A stretch of 9,187 nt of DNA from Verrucomicrobia bacterium GWC2_42_7. GTDB taxonomy: Bacteria > Verrucomicrobiota > Verrucomicrobiia > Opitutales > GWC2-42-7-A. Below the pieces are notes generated by a model, which saw nothing but the letters and a program-made list of their open reading frames with translations, did no database searches and had not been told where the DNA came from. The stretch is from NCBI GenBank assembly GCA_001831055.1, contig MIDO01000068.1, positions 10,307-19,493 of the forward strand. Direction: 5' to 3'. Made by a program: the position numbers and the translations under genes. Positions within the stretch are counted from its first letter, which is position 1. Each line of letters starts with the position of its first letter. Shown here in pieces: positions 1 to 6,006 of this stretch.

Positions 1-2
1 AC

Positions 3-416
3 AAGCTATCTCCTTATGTCAGTGAACACAAAGGAATGATTTTATCTTGGTTTGACCGCTTGGCTCCCATTTTAAATTTAAAAAAATCAATCCCTGATAA
101 TTTAAGAGACATTTTAATTGGCTTTGACATACCAGCAGGGCAAGTGGATGATTTTATAGGGAAACTGAGTAACGGCACAGACGGAGAAACACAATGGGCC
201 CCACGTGAGATTTTCTCAATTGCTTACGCATTTGGCAGCCTGCTTCCTCCCGAAGAAACAGCTATAGCATTTAAGGCCGGCATTCGCGAAAATTATGAAA
301 CGGAGGGAGGCTGTGTCCCTGGAATTATTAATCGTTTATTTGTCATCATTGAAAATGAAATTAACCTTCTTCAGCCGCACATAGAAGAGCTTATTCTCAT
401 CAATCAAAAAATATAG
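3..416 (+). CDS. Hypothetical protein, 3' end of a gene truncated by the window edge
   Basis: This is an open frame of 138 codons ending in TAG at 414-416. The first ATG is at 36, but the frame stays open to the left edge (residues KLSPYVSEHKG precede that ATG). The AAGGA before the ATG touches it with no spacer, so I think the gene begins outside the window; an actual start at 36 cannot be excluded. The visible part is mostly helical-looking and soluble, with no signal peptide, membrane segment or catalytic motif that I recognise. Notable stretches are GFDIPAGQVDDFIGKLS and, near the end, a hydrophobic-acidic run FVIIENEINLLQPHIEEL. I do not recognise the family and assign no function. The stop codon lies inside the outer inverted repeat of the first F1 element (411-425), so that element may have supplied the present C-terminus. 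Confidence 0.6.
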   Translation, partial: KLSPYVSEHKGMILSWFDRLAPILNLKKSIPDNLRDILIGFDIPAGQVDDFIGKLSNGTDGETQWAPREIFSIAYAFGSLLPPEETAIAFKAGIRENYETEGGCVPGIINRLFVIIENEINLLQPHIEELILINQKI

Positions 417-607
417 CATAGGCAAGTCAAGAAAAGACAAGTTGCGAAAACCTTTCTTTTTGCAAAAAAAGAAAAGTTTTGGCGCTTTCCAAAGAAAAAC
501 GATAGTGCGCGAACAAAAAACGTGACTTTTTTGTTCGCGCAAAAGGATTGATTTTTGCAACTACTTTTATTGCCCATGCTATATAGTTAAATGCGTTGAA
601 AATGGAG
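411..607 (+). repeat. F1 palindromic element, copy 1
   Basis: Modular element with four parts. Outer inverted repeats lie at 411-425 (ATATAGCATAGGCAA) and 570-584, matching at 14 of 15 positions. The F1 hairpin pairs 447-460 with 467-480 with one C/A mismatch. A linker CTTTCCAAAGAAAAACGATA follows. The variable hairpin pairs 507-520 (GCGCGAACAAAAAA) perfectly with 527-540 around a 6-nt loop. The right flank to about 607 (GTTAAATGC, TTGAAAATGGAG) is shared with the copy at 3295. The element overlaps the stop codon of the preceding gene. It resembles a MITE or a REP-like unit; no transposase is present. Confidence 0.8.
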
Positions 608-751
608 GCAAGAAAACCCTTCTTTTTGAGGAAAAAAACTTCGTCACCTTCAAAAACACCAATAATTTGGCCCTTAAAGCCTTACAGACTATAAAGAGCC
701 AAATAGGTTACACACCATTGCTTCAAAGTCAGCCAAAAAACCGCCTCCATT
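601..751. other. Nested inverted repeats, possible structured RNA or degenerate repeat
   Basis: This geneless stretch is closed by a perfect 9-bp inverted repeat, AATGGAGGC at 601-609 and GCCTCCATT at 743-751. Inside are two further stems: 623-631 with 648-656 (9 bp with one G-T pair) and ATTTGGC at 665-671 with GCCAAAT at 698-704. No ORF fits. The first arm overlaps the conserved right end of F1 copy 1, so this may simply be two facing repeat ends rather than an RNA gene. The sequence 752-832 shows nothing I can name. Confidence 0.25.
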
Positions 752-832
752 ACCCATGGATTCCTCTATAAAAACACCTTAATTTTGAAAAAGGTCTTTA
801 GAGACACCCAGGTTTTCGCGTAATGCAAAAAA

Positions 833-909
833 TGGTGGGAGATACAGGACTCGAACCAGTGACCCCTAGCGTGTGAAGCTAGTGCTCTAACCAACTGAGC
901 TAATCCCCC
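833..909 (-). tRNA. tRNA-Val (anticodon CAC)
   Basis: A complete cloverleaf reads on the minus strand. The acceptor stem GGGGGAT/ATCTCCC has one G-T pair. The D arm contains AGCTCAGTTGGTTAGAGC. The anticodon stem CTAGC/GCTAG carries the loop TTCACAC, giving anticodon CAC (codon GUG). The T loop is TTCGAGT. A73 is followed by an encoded CCA at 833-835 and then TTTTTT, which may help termination. CAC is a supplementary valine tRNA; organisms with small tRNA sets use only TAC. Confidence 0.95.
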
Positions 910-954
910 ACAACAAAGATCCATTAAGACAATCACTCTTTTGAATTCTTGCAA

Positions 955-1063
955 GCCGTTTTTCTTTGGAAAGTGCGAATTTTTATACGTTTTTTCTTTT
1001 TGCGAAAAAAGAAAGGTTTTCGCAACTTGTTACGACTTAACTTGCCTTTGCTGTACGCTGCCT
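955..1063 (-). repeat. F1 palindromic element, partial inverted copy
   Basis: Read on the minus strand this matches the left half of F1: an AGGCAAGTTAAG-type left end, then TTGCGAAAACCTTTCTTTT (about 1006-1024), then the linker CTTTCCAAAGAAAAACG (about 957-973). Inner hairpin pairing survives (TTTCTTTT/AAAAGAAA), but the outer arm nearer 990 is decayed. No variable hairpin follows; instead the element stops about 45 bp before tRNA-Val. It is probably a truncated copy lying in the upstream region of that tRNA gene. Confidence 0.65.
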
Positions 1064-1126
1064 TCAAATTGCATAAAAGTTTTCACCTCTCTAGACTCAA
1101 AGTTAAAAAATAAGAAATAAAATGAC

Positions 1127-1153
1127 TTGACGGAGGAGGTCGGTTAGTATTTT
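1127..1153 (+). promoter_or_regulatory. Candidate sigma-70-type promoter for tRNA-Gly/tRNA-Pro
   Basis: TTGACG at 1127-1132 and TATTTT at 1148-1153 have a 15-bp spacer, somewhat short. They would start transcription about 20 bp before tRNA-Gly. The GGAGGAGGT inside the spacer resembles a Shine-Dalgarno sequence, but no start codon follows it. Confidence 0.4.
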
Positions 1154-1179
1154 CTTTTAACTCGTTTTATTAAATTTGC

Positions 1180-1253
1180 GCGGGCATAGTTTAGGGGTAA
1201 AACACCAGCCTTCCAAGCTGGTTTCGACGGTTCGATTCCGTCTGCCCGCACCA
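1180..1253 (+). tRNA. tRNA-Gly (anticodon TCC)
   Basis: Cloverleaf with acceptor stem GCGGGCA/TGCCCGC, and an anticodon stem CCAGC/GCTGG around the loop CTTCCAA, giving anticodon TCC for GGA/GGG glycine codons. The T loop is TTCGATT, with A73 and an encoded CCA (1251-1253). It lies 13 bp before tRNA-Pro and is probably co-transcribed with it. Confidence 0.96.
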
Positions 1254-1266
1254 AACACAACACTGG

Positions 1267-1340
1267 CGGGGTGTAGCTCAGCCTGGTAGAGCGCTACGTT
1301 CGGGACGTAGTTGTCGCTGGTTCGAATCCAGTCACTCCGA
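1267..1340 (+). tRNA. tRNA-Pro (anticodon CGG)
   Basis: Cloverleaf with acceptor CGGGGTG/CACTCCG. Its C1-G72 first pair is typical of bacterial tRNA-Pro. The anticodon stem CTACG/CGTAG carries the loop TTCGGGA, giving CGG for codon CCG. The T arm has TTCGAAT. A73 is followed by ATC, so CCA is not encoded and must be added enzymatically, unlike in the tRNA-Gly just upstream. Confidence 0.95.
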
Positions 1341-1363
1341 ATCCGCAAGATGTTATTTTAAGT

Positions 1364-1524
1364 TTCGAGCAGGCTGACAAGGTAGGTCTTTCCTTGCCTC
1401 AGGCTTATCTCCCCAAGAAAAACTTTAGTTCAGGATTTTGAGCAGGCGGGCAAGGTGAGCATGGAGCGTACTTACGTACGTAACCGAATGTGAATCCGTA
1501 GCCCAACGAACTCAAAAACTGAAA
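1364..1524 (+). repeat. R3 repeat: partial unit (1364-1384) and fuller unit (1436-1517)
   Basis: Two units in the same orientation begin with TTTTGAGCAGGCGGGCAAGG or a close variant. The fuller unit contains the palindrome CGTACTTACGTACG (stem CGTAC/GTACG) and is enclosed by TTTTGAG at 1436-1442 and CTCAAAA at 1511-1517. A related inverted copy lies at 7584-7637. In one frame the fuller unit reads FEQAGKVSMERTYVRNRM and then stops; the partial unit reads FEQADKV. The downstream flank holds a perfect 10-bp inverted repeat, AAAACTGAAA at 1515-1524 and TTTCAGTTTT at 1546-1555. I do not know the family. Confidence 0.6.
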
Positions 1525-1557
1525 TAATGTTTTTCAAAAAAATCCTTTCAGTTTTAG

Positions 1558-1585
1558 TTGACAGGGAAGAAATGGCAGGTAGATT
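1558..1585 (+). promoter_or_regulatory. Promoter of the CAT-anticodon tRNA
   Basis: A perfect TTGACA at 1558-1563 and TAGATT at 1580-1585 are separated by 16 bp. They place the transcription start about 7 bp before the tRNA at 1599. The spacing and the perfect -35 box fit a housekeeping sigma factor. The 10-bp inverted repeat ending at 1555 directly abuts the -35 box. Confidence 0.65.
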
Positions 1586-1598
1586 CATTTCAAATTAA

Positions 1599-1674
1599 GG
1601 GCTCTTAGCTCAGTGGTCAGAGCAGGGGACTCATAATCCCTTGGTCGCAGGTTCGACCCCTGCAGGGCCCACCA
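1599..1674 (+). tRNA. tRNA with CAT anticodon, probably tRNA-Ile2 (lysidine type)
   Basis: Cloverleaf with acceptor GGGCTCT/AGGGCCC (one T-G pair), an anticodon stem GGGGA/TCCCT with loop CTCATAA, T loop TTCGACC, A73 and encoded CCA. The core TTAGCTCAGTGGT, the stretch GACTCATAATC and the extra arm TTGGTCG closely follow bacterial tRNA-Ile2. In Ile2 the C34 is converted to lysidine by TilS so that AUA is read. It is not an initiator: the acceptor end is a paired G1-C72 and the anticodon stem lacks three G-C pairs. Elongator tRNA-Met remains the alternative. Confidence 0.85.
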
Positions 1675-1722
1675 TTTAGGATGATTATTGGATTTTTGTC
1701 TCATCCAGAAAGTTTGTTTGAT

Positions 1723-1746
1723 TTGCAAAAAAAATTCTTTTTGCGA
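1723..1746 (+). terminator. Weak terminator-like hairpin after the CAT tRNA
   Basis: TTGCAAAAA (1723-1731) pairs with TTTTTGCGA (1738-1746) over 9 bp with one T-G pair. A smaller stem, GGATGA/TCATCC (1679-1684, 1701-1706), precedes it. Only a short T-rich stretch follows, so termination is a guess. The rest of 1675-1830 shows no gene. Confidence 0.25.
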
Positions 1747-1830
1747 TGGTTTTAAGGGAGAGCGAAATGGCGAATTGAGCAACTTAGGTGTATCGTTATT
1801 CCTTTTTGGGGGAGCCGATAAGTTTTATTT

Positions 1831-1931
1831 ATCGCCTAAGCAAAATCGATAGATTTTACTTAGGCGATCATTAGTTTTTCTTAGGAAGGTCCGGAAACTT
1901 TTCTTTTCCCTTAAAAAGAAAGGTTTCCGGA
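1831..1931 (-). repeat. F1 palindromic element, inverted copy upstream of rarA
   Basis: On the plus strand the order is variable hairpin, linker, F1 hairpin, so the element is inverted relative to copy 1. The variable hairpin pairs 1831-1847 (ATCGCCTAAGCAAAATC) with 1852-1868 with one C/A mismatch and a GATA loop. The F1 hairpin pairs 1890-1907 with 1914-1931 over 18 positions including one T-G pair. Its outer arm is TCCGGAAAC/GTTTCCGGA where other copies have GCGAAAAC/GTTTTCGC: both arms changed together. It ends 24 bp before the rarA start codon. Confidence 0.75.
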
Positions 1932-1955
1932 TGTATTTTCGTAATATCGAACTTC

Positions 1956-3290
1956 ATGGATAAGTTAGAACAGACGACTTTTTTTGGCAATGAAGGGGAG
2001 CGAGGGGGTACTCCGAGCTACCGACCGCTCGCGACGCGCATGCGTGCCACGAGCATGAAAGAAGTTGTTGGTCAACGACATCTTTTGGATGAAAAGGCAT
2101 TGTTGCCGCGACTTATTTCCACGAATTGCTTTGGAAGTTTATTGTTTTATGGGCCTCCGGGGTGCGGGAAGACGACGTTAGCGGAAGTCATTGCACATGA
2201 GACTGGGAGTAAATTTGTACGGATTAATGCTGTTTTATCGAATGTAGCGGAATTGAGAGAGATCTTGACTTGGTCGAGGCATCATCCGAAAGACAATACG
2301 ATCCTTTTTATCGATGAAATCCATCGTTTCAATAAGGCCCAACAGGACTTATTGCTTCCAGATGTTGAGGAAGGAAACATACGACTCATCGGGGCCACTA
2401 CGCATAATCCCAGTTTTTATATTATCTCACCACTAATCAGCAGAAGCCATCTATTTCGACTAGAACCACTTAACATAGAAGATGTGGTATCTTTTTTGGG
2501 GCGAGCGCTTGTAGATAAAGAAAGAGGCCTTGGCAATATGCAAGCTTCTCTAGAAGAGGAAGTTTTAGTGGGATTGTCTAAATTGTGCAACGGAGACCTC
2601 CGAAAAGCACTCAATTCGTTGGAAACGCTTGTTATGAGCAAGCCCATTGGGTCCTCCTTTTCGATGCAGGACTTATATGCTTTTGCTAAAGAACGTTCCA
2701 TCCGATACGACTCAGACGAAGAAGAACATTATGACACCATTTCTGCTTTTATAAAAAGCGTCCGCGGCTGCGATCCAGATGCGGCTATTTATTGGTTGGC
2801 TAAGATGATAGAAGGAGGTGAAGATCCTCGCTTTATTGCAAGGCGTTTAGTGATATTGGCGTCGGAAGATGTGGGATTGGCTGATTCGCGCGGACTTCCT
2901 CTCGCAGTAGCAGCTTTTTCTGCTTGTGAAACCATCGGAATGCCCGAATGCGCCATCAACCTGGCCCACGCCACAGTCTTCCTTGCAACAGCTCCCAAAA
3001 GCAATGCCTCCTATATGGCCCTCAATAATGCTCAGGAAAAAATAAAGAAAGAGGGCGCTCAACCTGTTCCAGTCTGGTTACGCGAAGGAGGAACTCGAGT
3101 CGGCAAGATTCTTGGATTCGGTAAAGACTACCTTTATAGCCACAATTCCCCCCATAATATTTCAGGACAAGAGTACATGGCCGAACCCGAAACTTTCTAC
3201 TTCCCTAAAGATGTCGGCGCCGAGGCCGCAGTACGCGAACGAATGGCCCATCTCAAAAATTTAAAAAGCCAAAAATCAAAAAACAGTTAA
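1956..3290 (+). CDS. rarA: Replication-associated recombination protein A (RarA/MgsA), AAA+ ATPase
   Basis: The protein has 444 residues, close to the roughly 447 of E. coli RarA. In order it shows an N-terminal segment with YRPLATRMR (22-30) and EVVGQRHLL (36-44), Walker A GPPGCGKT (66-73), Walker B ILFIDE (116-121), sensor 1 GATTHNPSF (146-154), an arginine-finger SRS (162-164) and sensor 2 GDLRKAL (213-219). The MgsA C-terminal domain follows, with the hallmark [13 protein letters not shown] and ASEDVGLAD (286-310), and then a lysine-rich tail. Family knowledge: RarA forms a DNA-dependent ATPase tetramer related to clamp-loader subunits, acts at stalled forks and interacts with SSB and RecQ-type helicases in the cytoplasm. 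No obvious Shine-Dalgarno precedes the ATG. An inverted F1 element ends 24 bp upstream, so the promoter or leader probably lies in or beyond it. The gene stands alone and converges with asd. Family assignment is certain, the exact start slightly less so. Confidence 0.95.
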   Translation: MDKLEQTTFFGNEGERGGTPSYRPLATRMRATSMKEVVGQRHLLDEKALLPRLISTNCFGSLLFYGPPGCGKTTLAEVIAHETGSKFVRINAVLSNVAELREILTWSRHHPKDNTILFIDEIHRFNKAQQDLLLPDVEEGNIRLIGATTHNPSFYIISPLISRSHLFRLEPLNIEDVVSFLGRALVDKERGLGNMQASLEEEVLVGLSKLCNGDLRKALNSLETLVMSKPIGSSFSMQDLYAFAKERSIRYDSDEEEHYDTISAFIKSVRGCDPDAAIYWLAKMIEGGEDPRFIARRLVILASEDVGLADSRGLPLAVAAFSACETIGMPECAINLAHATVFLATAPKSNASYMALNNAQEKIKKEGAQPVPVWLREGGTRVGKILGFGKDYLYSHNSPHNISGQEYMAEPETFYFPKDVGAEAAVRERMAHLKNLKSQKSKNS

Positions 3291-3294
3291 GGGC

Positions 3295-3487
3295 GTAGCA
3301 TAAGTAAGTTAAGAATAGATAAGGTGCGAAAACCTTTCTTTTCGCGGGAAAAGAAAGGTTTTCGCGCTTTCCAAAGAAAAGCGATAGTGCGTGAACAAAA
3401 GACTACGCTTTTTGTTCGCGCAAAGGGGTTGATTTTTGTAACAACTTTTATTGCCTATGCTATATAGTTAAATGCATTGAAAATGGA
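3295..3487 (+). repeat. F1 palindromic element, copy after rarA
   Basis: The order is left end GTAGCATAAGTAAG, F1 hairpin, linker, variable hairpin, right end. The F1 hairpin has a perfect 17-bp stem, 3326-3342 with 3349-3365, and the loop CGCGGG. The linker is CTTTCCAAAGAAAAGCGATA. The variable hairpin pairs 3389-3400 with 3410-3421 including one T-G pair. The right end TTGCCTATGCTATAT (3451-3465) partly matches the left end inverted. The extended right flank to 3487 is nearly identical to copy 1. It begins 5 bp after the rarA stop and may act as a terminator. Confidence 0.8.
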
Positions 3488-3518
3488 GATGTATTTAGGA
3501 GCTATTTTGAACTACATC

Positions 3519-3616
3519 TGCGCTCTAACAAGTTCTGAAAGGACTTATTAGAGCGCAAACTCCCTCCTTTTCGAAAGGGGTGAGGGGAAACGCTTTTGGG
3601 GGACTATGGTTCCCCC
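3519..3616 (+). repeat. F2 palindromic element with variable hairpin
   Basis: The variable hairpin pairs TGCGCTCTAACAAGTTC (3519-3535) with 3541-3557 with one C/A mismatch, one T-G pair and a TGAAA loop. The linker CTCCTTTTCGAAAGGGG follows, then the F2 palindrome, GGGGAA (3584-3589) paired with TTCCCC (3610-3615). The right inner arm has decayed (GACTATGG instead of GACCAAAAGCG). It lies just downstream of the asd stop codon in the gap between convergent genes. Confidence 0.7.
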
Positions 3617-3630
3617 GCAAAACACCTACC

Positions 3631-4596
3631 TCAAAGCAAAGATAAAATTTGCAAAGCATTAAGGGCGGCGCCCTTCCAGAGCTGATCACCGACGACCCAT
3701 AGGGAGAGGCCATTGCAAAAGGCGGAATCTTTACGAAGGCGTCCGACAAAACAGGAGGTTTTTTCTGAAGAAAGCGAGGGCATAGGTAGTTGATTTTCCA
3801 GAAATTCCAGCCCGCTAAAATCGAGGAGAGCTTTTTTGGCCGTGGGGAGGTCGATGGGTTTTTCGAATTCTGCGTTGATGGCAATGGAATGGCATCGAAA
3901 GACAGGAACCCTGACGCACGTAGAGGAGACGCTTAGTTGGGGCAGATGGAGGATTTTGCGACTTTCGAAGAGCATCTTGTTTTCTTCTTGCGTATAACCA
4001 GACTCTGAAAAATCTTCGACTTTTGGAATAACATTGAAAGCAATGGGCGCTGGATATACAGAAGGAATGAGCTCTTGGTTGGCAGACCAAGCCCTGATTT
4101 GAGAATCGAGTTCTTTGATGGCAGCGAGCCCCGTCCCAGAAACAGCCTGGTAGGTTGAAGCGAAGAATCGAGATAACCCAAATGCTTGGTGTAAAGGCGC
4201 TAACGCCATAAGGGCGATGGTCGTGCAACAGTTGGGATTTGAGATAATACCCCTATGATTTTTGAGGTCGCTAGCATTAATTTCTGGAATAATCAGGGGC
4301 ACTTCTGGCTTTTGGCGAAAAGCAGCACTGTTATCAATGACAATGCAACCACGCTTAACGGCTTCCGGGGCAAACTTTTGGGAAATATCTGCACCTGCAG
4401 AAAAGATAGCCACATCCAATCCGTTAAAAGAGTCGGGAATGAGCTCTTGCACGAAACCGCATGTAGTCTCCACCCCCCCTGACTTTTGGGAAGCTAACAA
4501 TCTAAGCTCTTTGTAAGGAAGCTTCAATTGCTTTATCAACTTCTGGACCTCCAGCCCAACAGCCCCAGTCGCTCCAACTAAACCAATTCGTTTCAT
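3631..4596 (-). CDS. asd: Aspartate-semialdehyde dehydrogenase
   Basis: The 321-residue protein is NADPH-dependent: it converts aspartyl-4-phosphate to aspartate 4-semialdehyde, the branch point to diaminopimelate/lysine, threonine and methionine. Seen: N-terminal Rossmann motif GLVGATGAVG (5-14), SAGADIS (66-72), the active-site segment SNPNCCTT with the catalytic Cys at 123, TYQAVSGTG (148-156) with the catalytic-site Gln150, the substrate-binding stretch EENKM, and VRVPVFRCHS (228-237), which supplies Arg229 and the general-base His236. A second Cys at 124, next to the nucleophile, replaces the residue usually found there. I chose ATG at 4596 because homologues begin at MKRIGLVGATG; the frame extends upstream to 4707, but that stretch is F1 repeat sequence. 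No clear Shine-Dalgarno is present. In Chlamydiaceae asd usually sits with dapB, lysC and dapA; here no such neighbour is seen. Function is very likely. Confidence 0.95.
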   Translation of the reverse strand: MKRIGLVGATGAVGLEVQKLIKQLKLPYKELRLLASQKSGGVETTCGFVQELIPDSFNGLDVAIFSAGADISQKFAPEAVKRGCIVIDNSAAFRQKPEVPLIIPEINASDLKNHRGIISNPNCCTTIALMALAPLHQAFGLSRFFASTYQAVSGTGLAAIKELDSQIRAWSANQELIPSVYPAPIAFNVIPKVEDFSESGYTQEENKMLFESRKILHLPQLSVSSTCVRVPVFRCHSIAINAEFEKPIDLPTAKKALLDFSGLEFLENQLPMPSLSSEKTSCFVGRLRKDSAFCNGLSLWVVGDQLWKGAALNALQILSLL

Positions 4597-4629
4597 TGTA
4601 GGGAAAATTTTGTAGAACCCAGGTAGATA

Positions 4630-4745
4630 TCCAAAAACCCTCTCTTTTTGAGGTAAAAAAGAAAGGGATTCCGGCCCTCCCCCAAGAAAAACCAAGGATC
4701 GAGCCAAAAAATCTTAAAAAATTCTTCGAATTTGGTTGGCTCGAT
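4630..4745 (+). repeat. Divergent F1 element upstream of asd
   Basis: The F1-type hairpin pairs CCCTCTCTTTTT (4638-4649) with 4656-4667 with one C/A mismatch. A linker containing CCCAAGAAAAACCAAGG follows. The variable hairpin has an outer stem ATCGAGCCAA (4698-4707) pairing perfectly with 4736-4745, and an inner stem AAATTC/GAATTT. Outer inverted repeats are not evident. It lies about 35 bp upstream of the asd start, so asd is transcribed either through it or from within it. Confidence 0.6.
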
Positions 4746-4874
4746 GGATTTGTTTTTATTCATTATCAGCCAGTTATGATCCTATTAAAAAGATATGCTT
4801 AAATTTATGCTATCTATTGAAGGGAAAAAAAAAGCAAGGACAAACATAAATCATAAATATTTTTTAAAAACCTC

Positions 4875-4905
4875 TTGATTTTGGACAACAAATAAGTACT
4901 TTAAT
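4875..4905 (+). promoter_or_regulatory. Weak candidate promoter for tRNA-Lys/tRNA-Thr
   Basis: TTGATT at 4875-4880 is followed by TACTTT at 4897-4902 (16-bp spacer) or TTTAAT at 4900-4905 (19-bp spacer). Neither -10 is good. The surrounding stretch 4746-4924 is AT-rich with no ORF or repeat that I recognise. Confidence 0.3.
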
Positions 4906-4924
4906 GATCTCTTTTAAATTTCAT

Positions 4925-4997
<73 letters not shown>

Positions 4998-5004
4998 CTT
5001 TTTA

Positions 5005-5080
5005 GCCGACTTAGCTCAGTTGGTAGAGCACCCGCCTTGTAAGCGGACGGTCATCAGTTCAAATCTGATAGTCGGCTCCA
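5005..5080 (+). tRNA. tRNA-Thr (anticodon TGT)
   Basis: Acceptor GCCGACT/AGTCGGC. The anticodon stem has loop CTTGTAA, giving TGT for codons ACA/ACG, with a C27/A43 mismatch at the top of the stem. The T loop is TTCAAAT, the discriminator is T73 and CCA is encoded at 5078-5080. A GTTTTTA tract right after may aid termination, and an F1 element starts about 10 bp later. Confidence 0.96.
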
Positions 5081-5090
5081 GTTTTTATAG

Positions 5091-5261
5091 TATAGTAAAA
5101 GACATTTAGCTGGTGACAAGGCGCGAAAACCTTTCTTTTCACAGGAAAAGAAAGGTTTTCGCGCTTTCCAAAGAAAAGCGAATATCGCCCAAGAAAAATC
5201 TAGCGATTTTTCTTGGGCGAGGGAATTTGCTTTGTAATAACTTTAATGTCTTATGTTATAT
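5091..5261 (+). repeat. F1 palindromic element, best-paired copy, after tRNA-Thr
   Basis: The F1 hairpin has a perfect 19-bp stem, 5121-5139 with 5146-5164, and the loop CACAGG. The linker CTTTCCAAAGAAAAGCGAAT follows. The variable hairpin is a perfect 16-bp stem, TCGCCCAAGAAAAATC (5185-5200) with 5205-5220, and a TAGC loop. The outer repeats differ from the other copies but match each other: AAGACATT at 5099-5106 with AATGTCTT at 5245-5252, where copy 1 has AGGCAA/TTGCCC. Confidence 0.8.
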
Positions 5262-5320
5262 CTTTTCGGAAAGGGGTGTCATAAAACCGTTTTTAGAGGG
5301 ACCAAAAGCGGTTTTCCCCA
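5262..5320 (+). repeat. F2 palindrome fused to the preceding F1 element
   Basis: The linker TCTTTTCGGAAAGGGGTG is followed by a hairpin of AAAACCGTTTTT (5283-5294) with AAAAGCGGTTTT (5304-5315), 12 bp including one T-G pair, and a loop AGAGGGACC. It begins directly where the F1 right end stops, giving a composite element, and ends about 25 bp after the stop of the minus-strand gene at 5342. Confidence 0.7.
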
Positions 5321-5341
5321 ATTAAAAAAATAACGCCTCCC

Positions 5342-5797
5342 CTAAGCTTTCCGCTTTTTGGTTCTTTTAGGGGACTTGGGGGGCTCCATGAGAGGGGGGC
5401 GTTTTTTAGGGACGAACGGGAGAAGGAAGGCCTCATCGAAGTTGTAGCCGTTGCTGAAGTCTTCGACTCGATCGTTTTCGGACTTTCCAAGAATGCCATT
5501 GTTGACCATGTTGAAGACGATCGCACCCACGTCTTCTGTAGAGCGGATCCCCCATGCGTCGCAGAGTAGATTAGCCATAGGACCAAATTCATTCAATACA
5601 AAGATCCGAAAGCCTTCCAATAACTCTTTCCCACTGATATGGTTGCTTGAATCGTCTGGTTTCTTTTTCTTGATTTCTTCAACCGTGAAATCTAATGCCT
5701 GCCGTACAAGCAAATACGCTTTCTTGTCGTAACGCGGGTCTTGCGAACAAATATAGTCCAATGTTTCAAAAAAATTACTCGTCCCCATAATTCCCAT
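5342..5797 (-). CDS. Minf_1886-family conserved hypothetical protein
   Basis: The protein has 151 residues. I recognise the Minf_1886-type family of uncharacterised proteins, found as far as I know largely in Planctomycetes, Verrucomicrobia, Chlamydiae and relatives. Conserved pieces in order are FFETLDYIC (9-17), DPRYDKKAYLLVRQALDFT (20-38), HISGKELLEG (53-62), NEFGPMA (69-75), WGI (82-84), GAIVFNMVNNGILGK (91-105) and NGYNFDEAF (116-124). The domain ends near residue 130 and is followed by a proline-lysine tail (131-151) of strongly basic character. There is no signal peptide or membrane segment, so it is probably cytoplasmic. The molecular function is unknown. ATG at 5797 is used; Met4 (5788) is an alternative. 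It is a single gene, divergent from gspE across about 320 bp of repeats. Its 3' end faces an F2 hairpin. Confidence 0.85.
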   Translation of the reverse strand: MGIMGTSNFFETLDYICSQDPRYDKKAYLLVRQALDFTVEEIKKKKPDDSSNHISGKELLEGFRIFVLNEFGPMANLLCDAWGIRSTEDVGAIVFNMVNNGILGKSENDRVEDFSNGYNFDEAFLLPFVPKKRPPLMEPPKSPKRTKKRKA

Positions 5798-5836
5798 TCT
5801 CTAATTACTACAAAAAAATACAAGCTTCCTTTTTTG

Positions 5837-5940
5837 TGTGGGGAACCGCTTTTGGTCCCCCCAAAGCGTTTCCCCACACCCCTCCGAAAAAGAGATCGTG
5901 CGCCGCAACAAAATTCCTTTCTGAATTTTGTTGCGGCGCA
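5837..5940 (-). repeat. F2 element with the longest variable hairpin
   Basis: The F2 hairpin pairs 5837-5855 (TGTGGGGAACCGCTTTTGG) with 5861-5878, with one bulge and one mismatch; on the minus strand the loop is GGGGA. The linker CCCCTCCGAAAAAGAGAT follows, then a perfect 18-bp variable hairpin, TGCGCCGCAACAAAATTC (5899-5916) with 5923-5940, and a CTTTCT loop. It lies in the divergent gap upstream of both the Minf_1886 gene and gspE. Confidence 0.8.
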
Positions 5941-6006
5941 AGGTTCTTTTTCCCGAAAATGGCTTGAGAGAAAACGAATTTTATGAAAAAGATATGAGGA
6001 AAAACT

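Noticed and set aside
336..560. Minus-strand 74-codon ORF
   Set aside because: It spans the 3' end of the first gene and the palindromic F1 repeat; its composition reflects the repeat.
411..607. Integron attC sites
   Set aside because: The idea came from conserved ends around a variable palindrome, but no GTT core-site pairs, cassette ORFs or integrase are seen, and the copies flank ordinary chromosomal genes.
766..954. Minus-strand 62-codon ORF with LAQLVRALASHARGHWFES
   Set aside because: This is the translation of tRNA-Val, a common annotation artefact.
1133..1140. GGAGGAGG as a Shine-Dalgarno
   Set aside because: No start codon with an open frame follows; it lies in the spacer of a tRNA promoter.
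4597..4707. A 37-codon upstream extension of asd
   Set aside because: The extension encodes repeat sequence, and the conserved N-terminal Rossmann motif begins right at the internal Met at 4596.
5113..5325. Plus-strand 70-codon ORF
   Set aside because: It lies entirely within F1 and F2 palindromes; similar peptides arise from every repeat copy.
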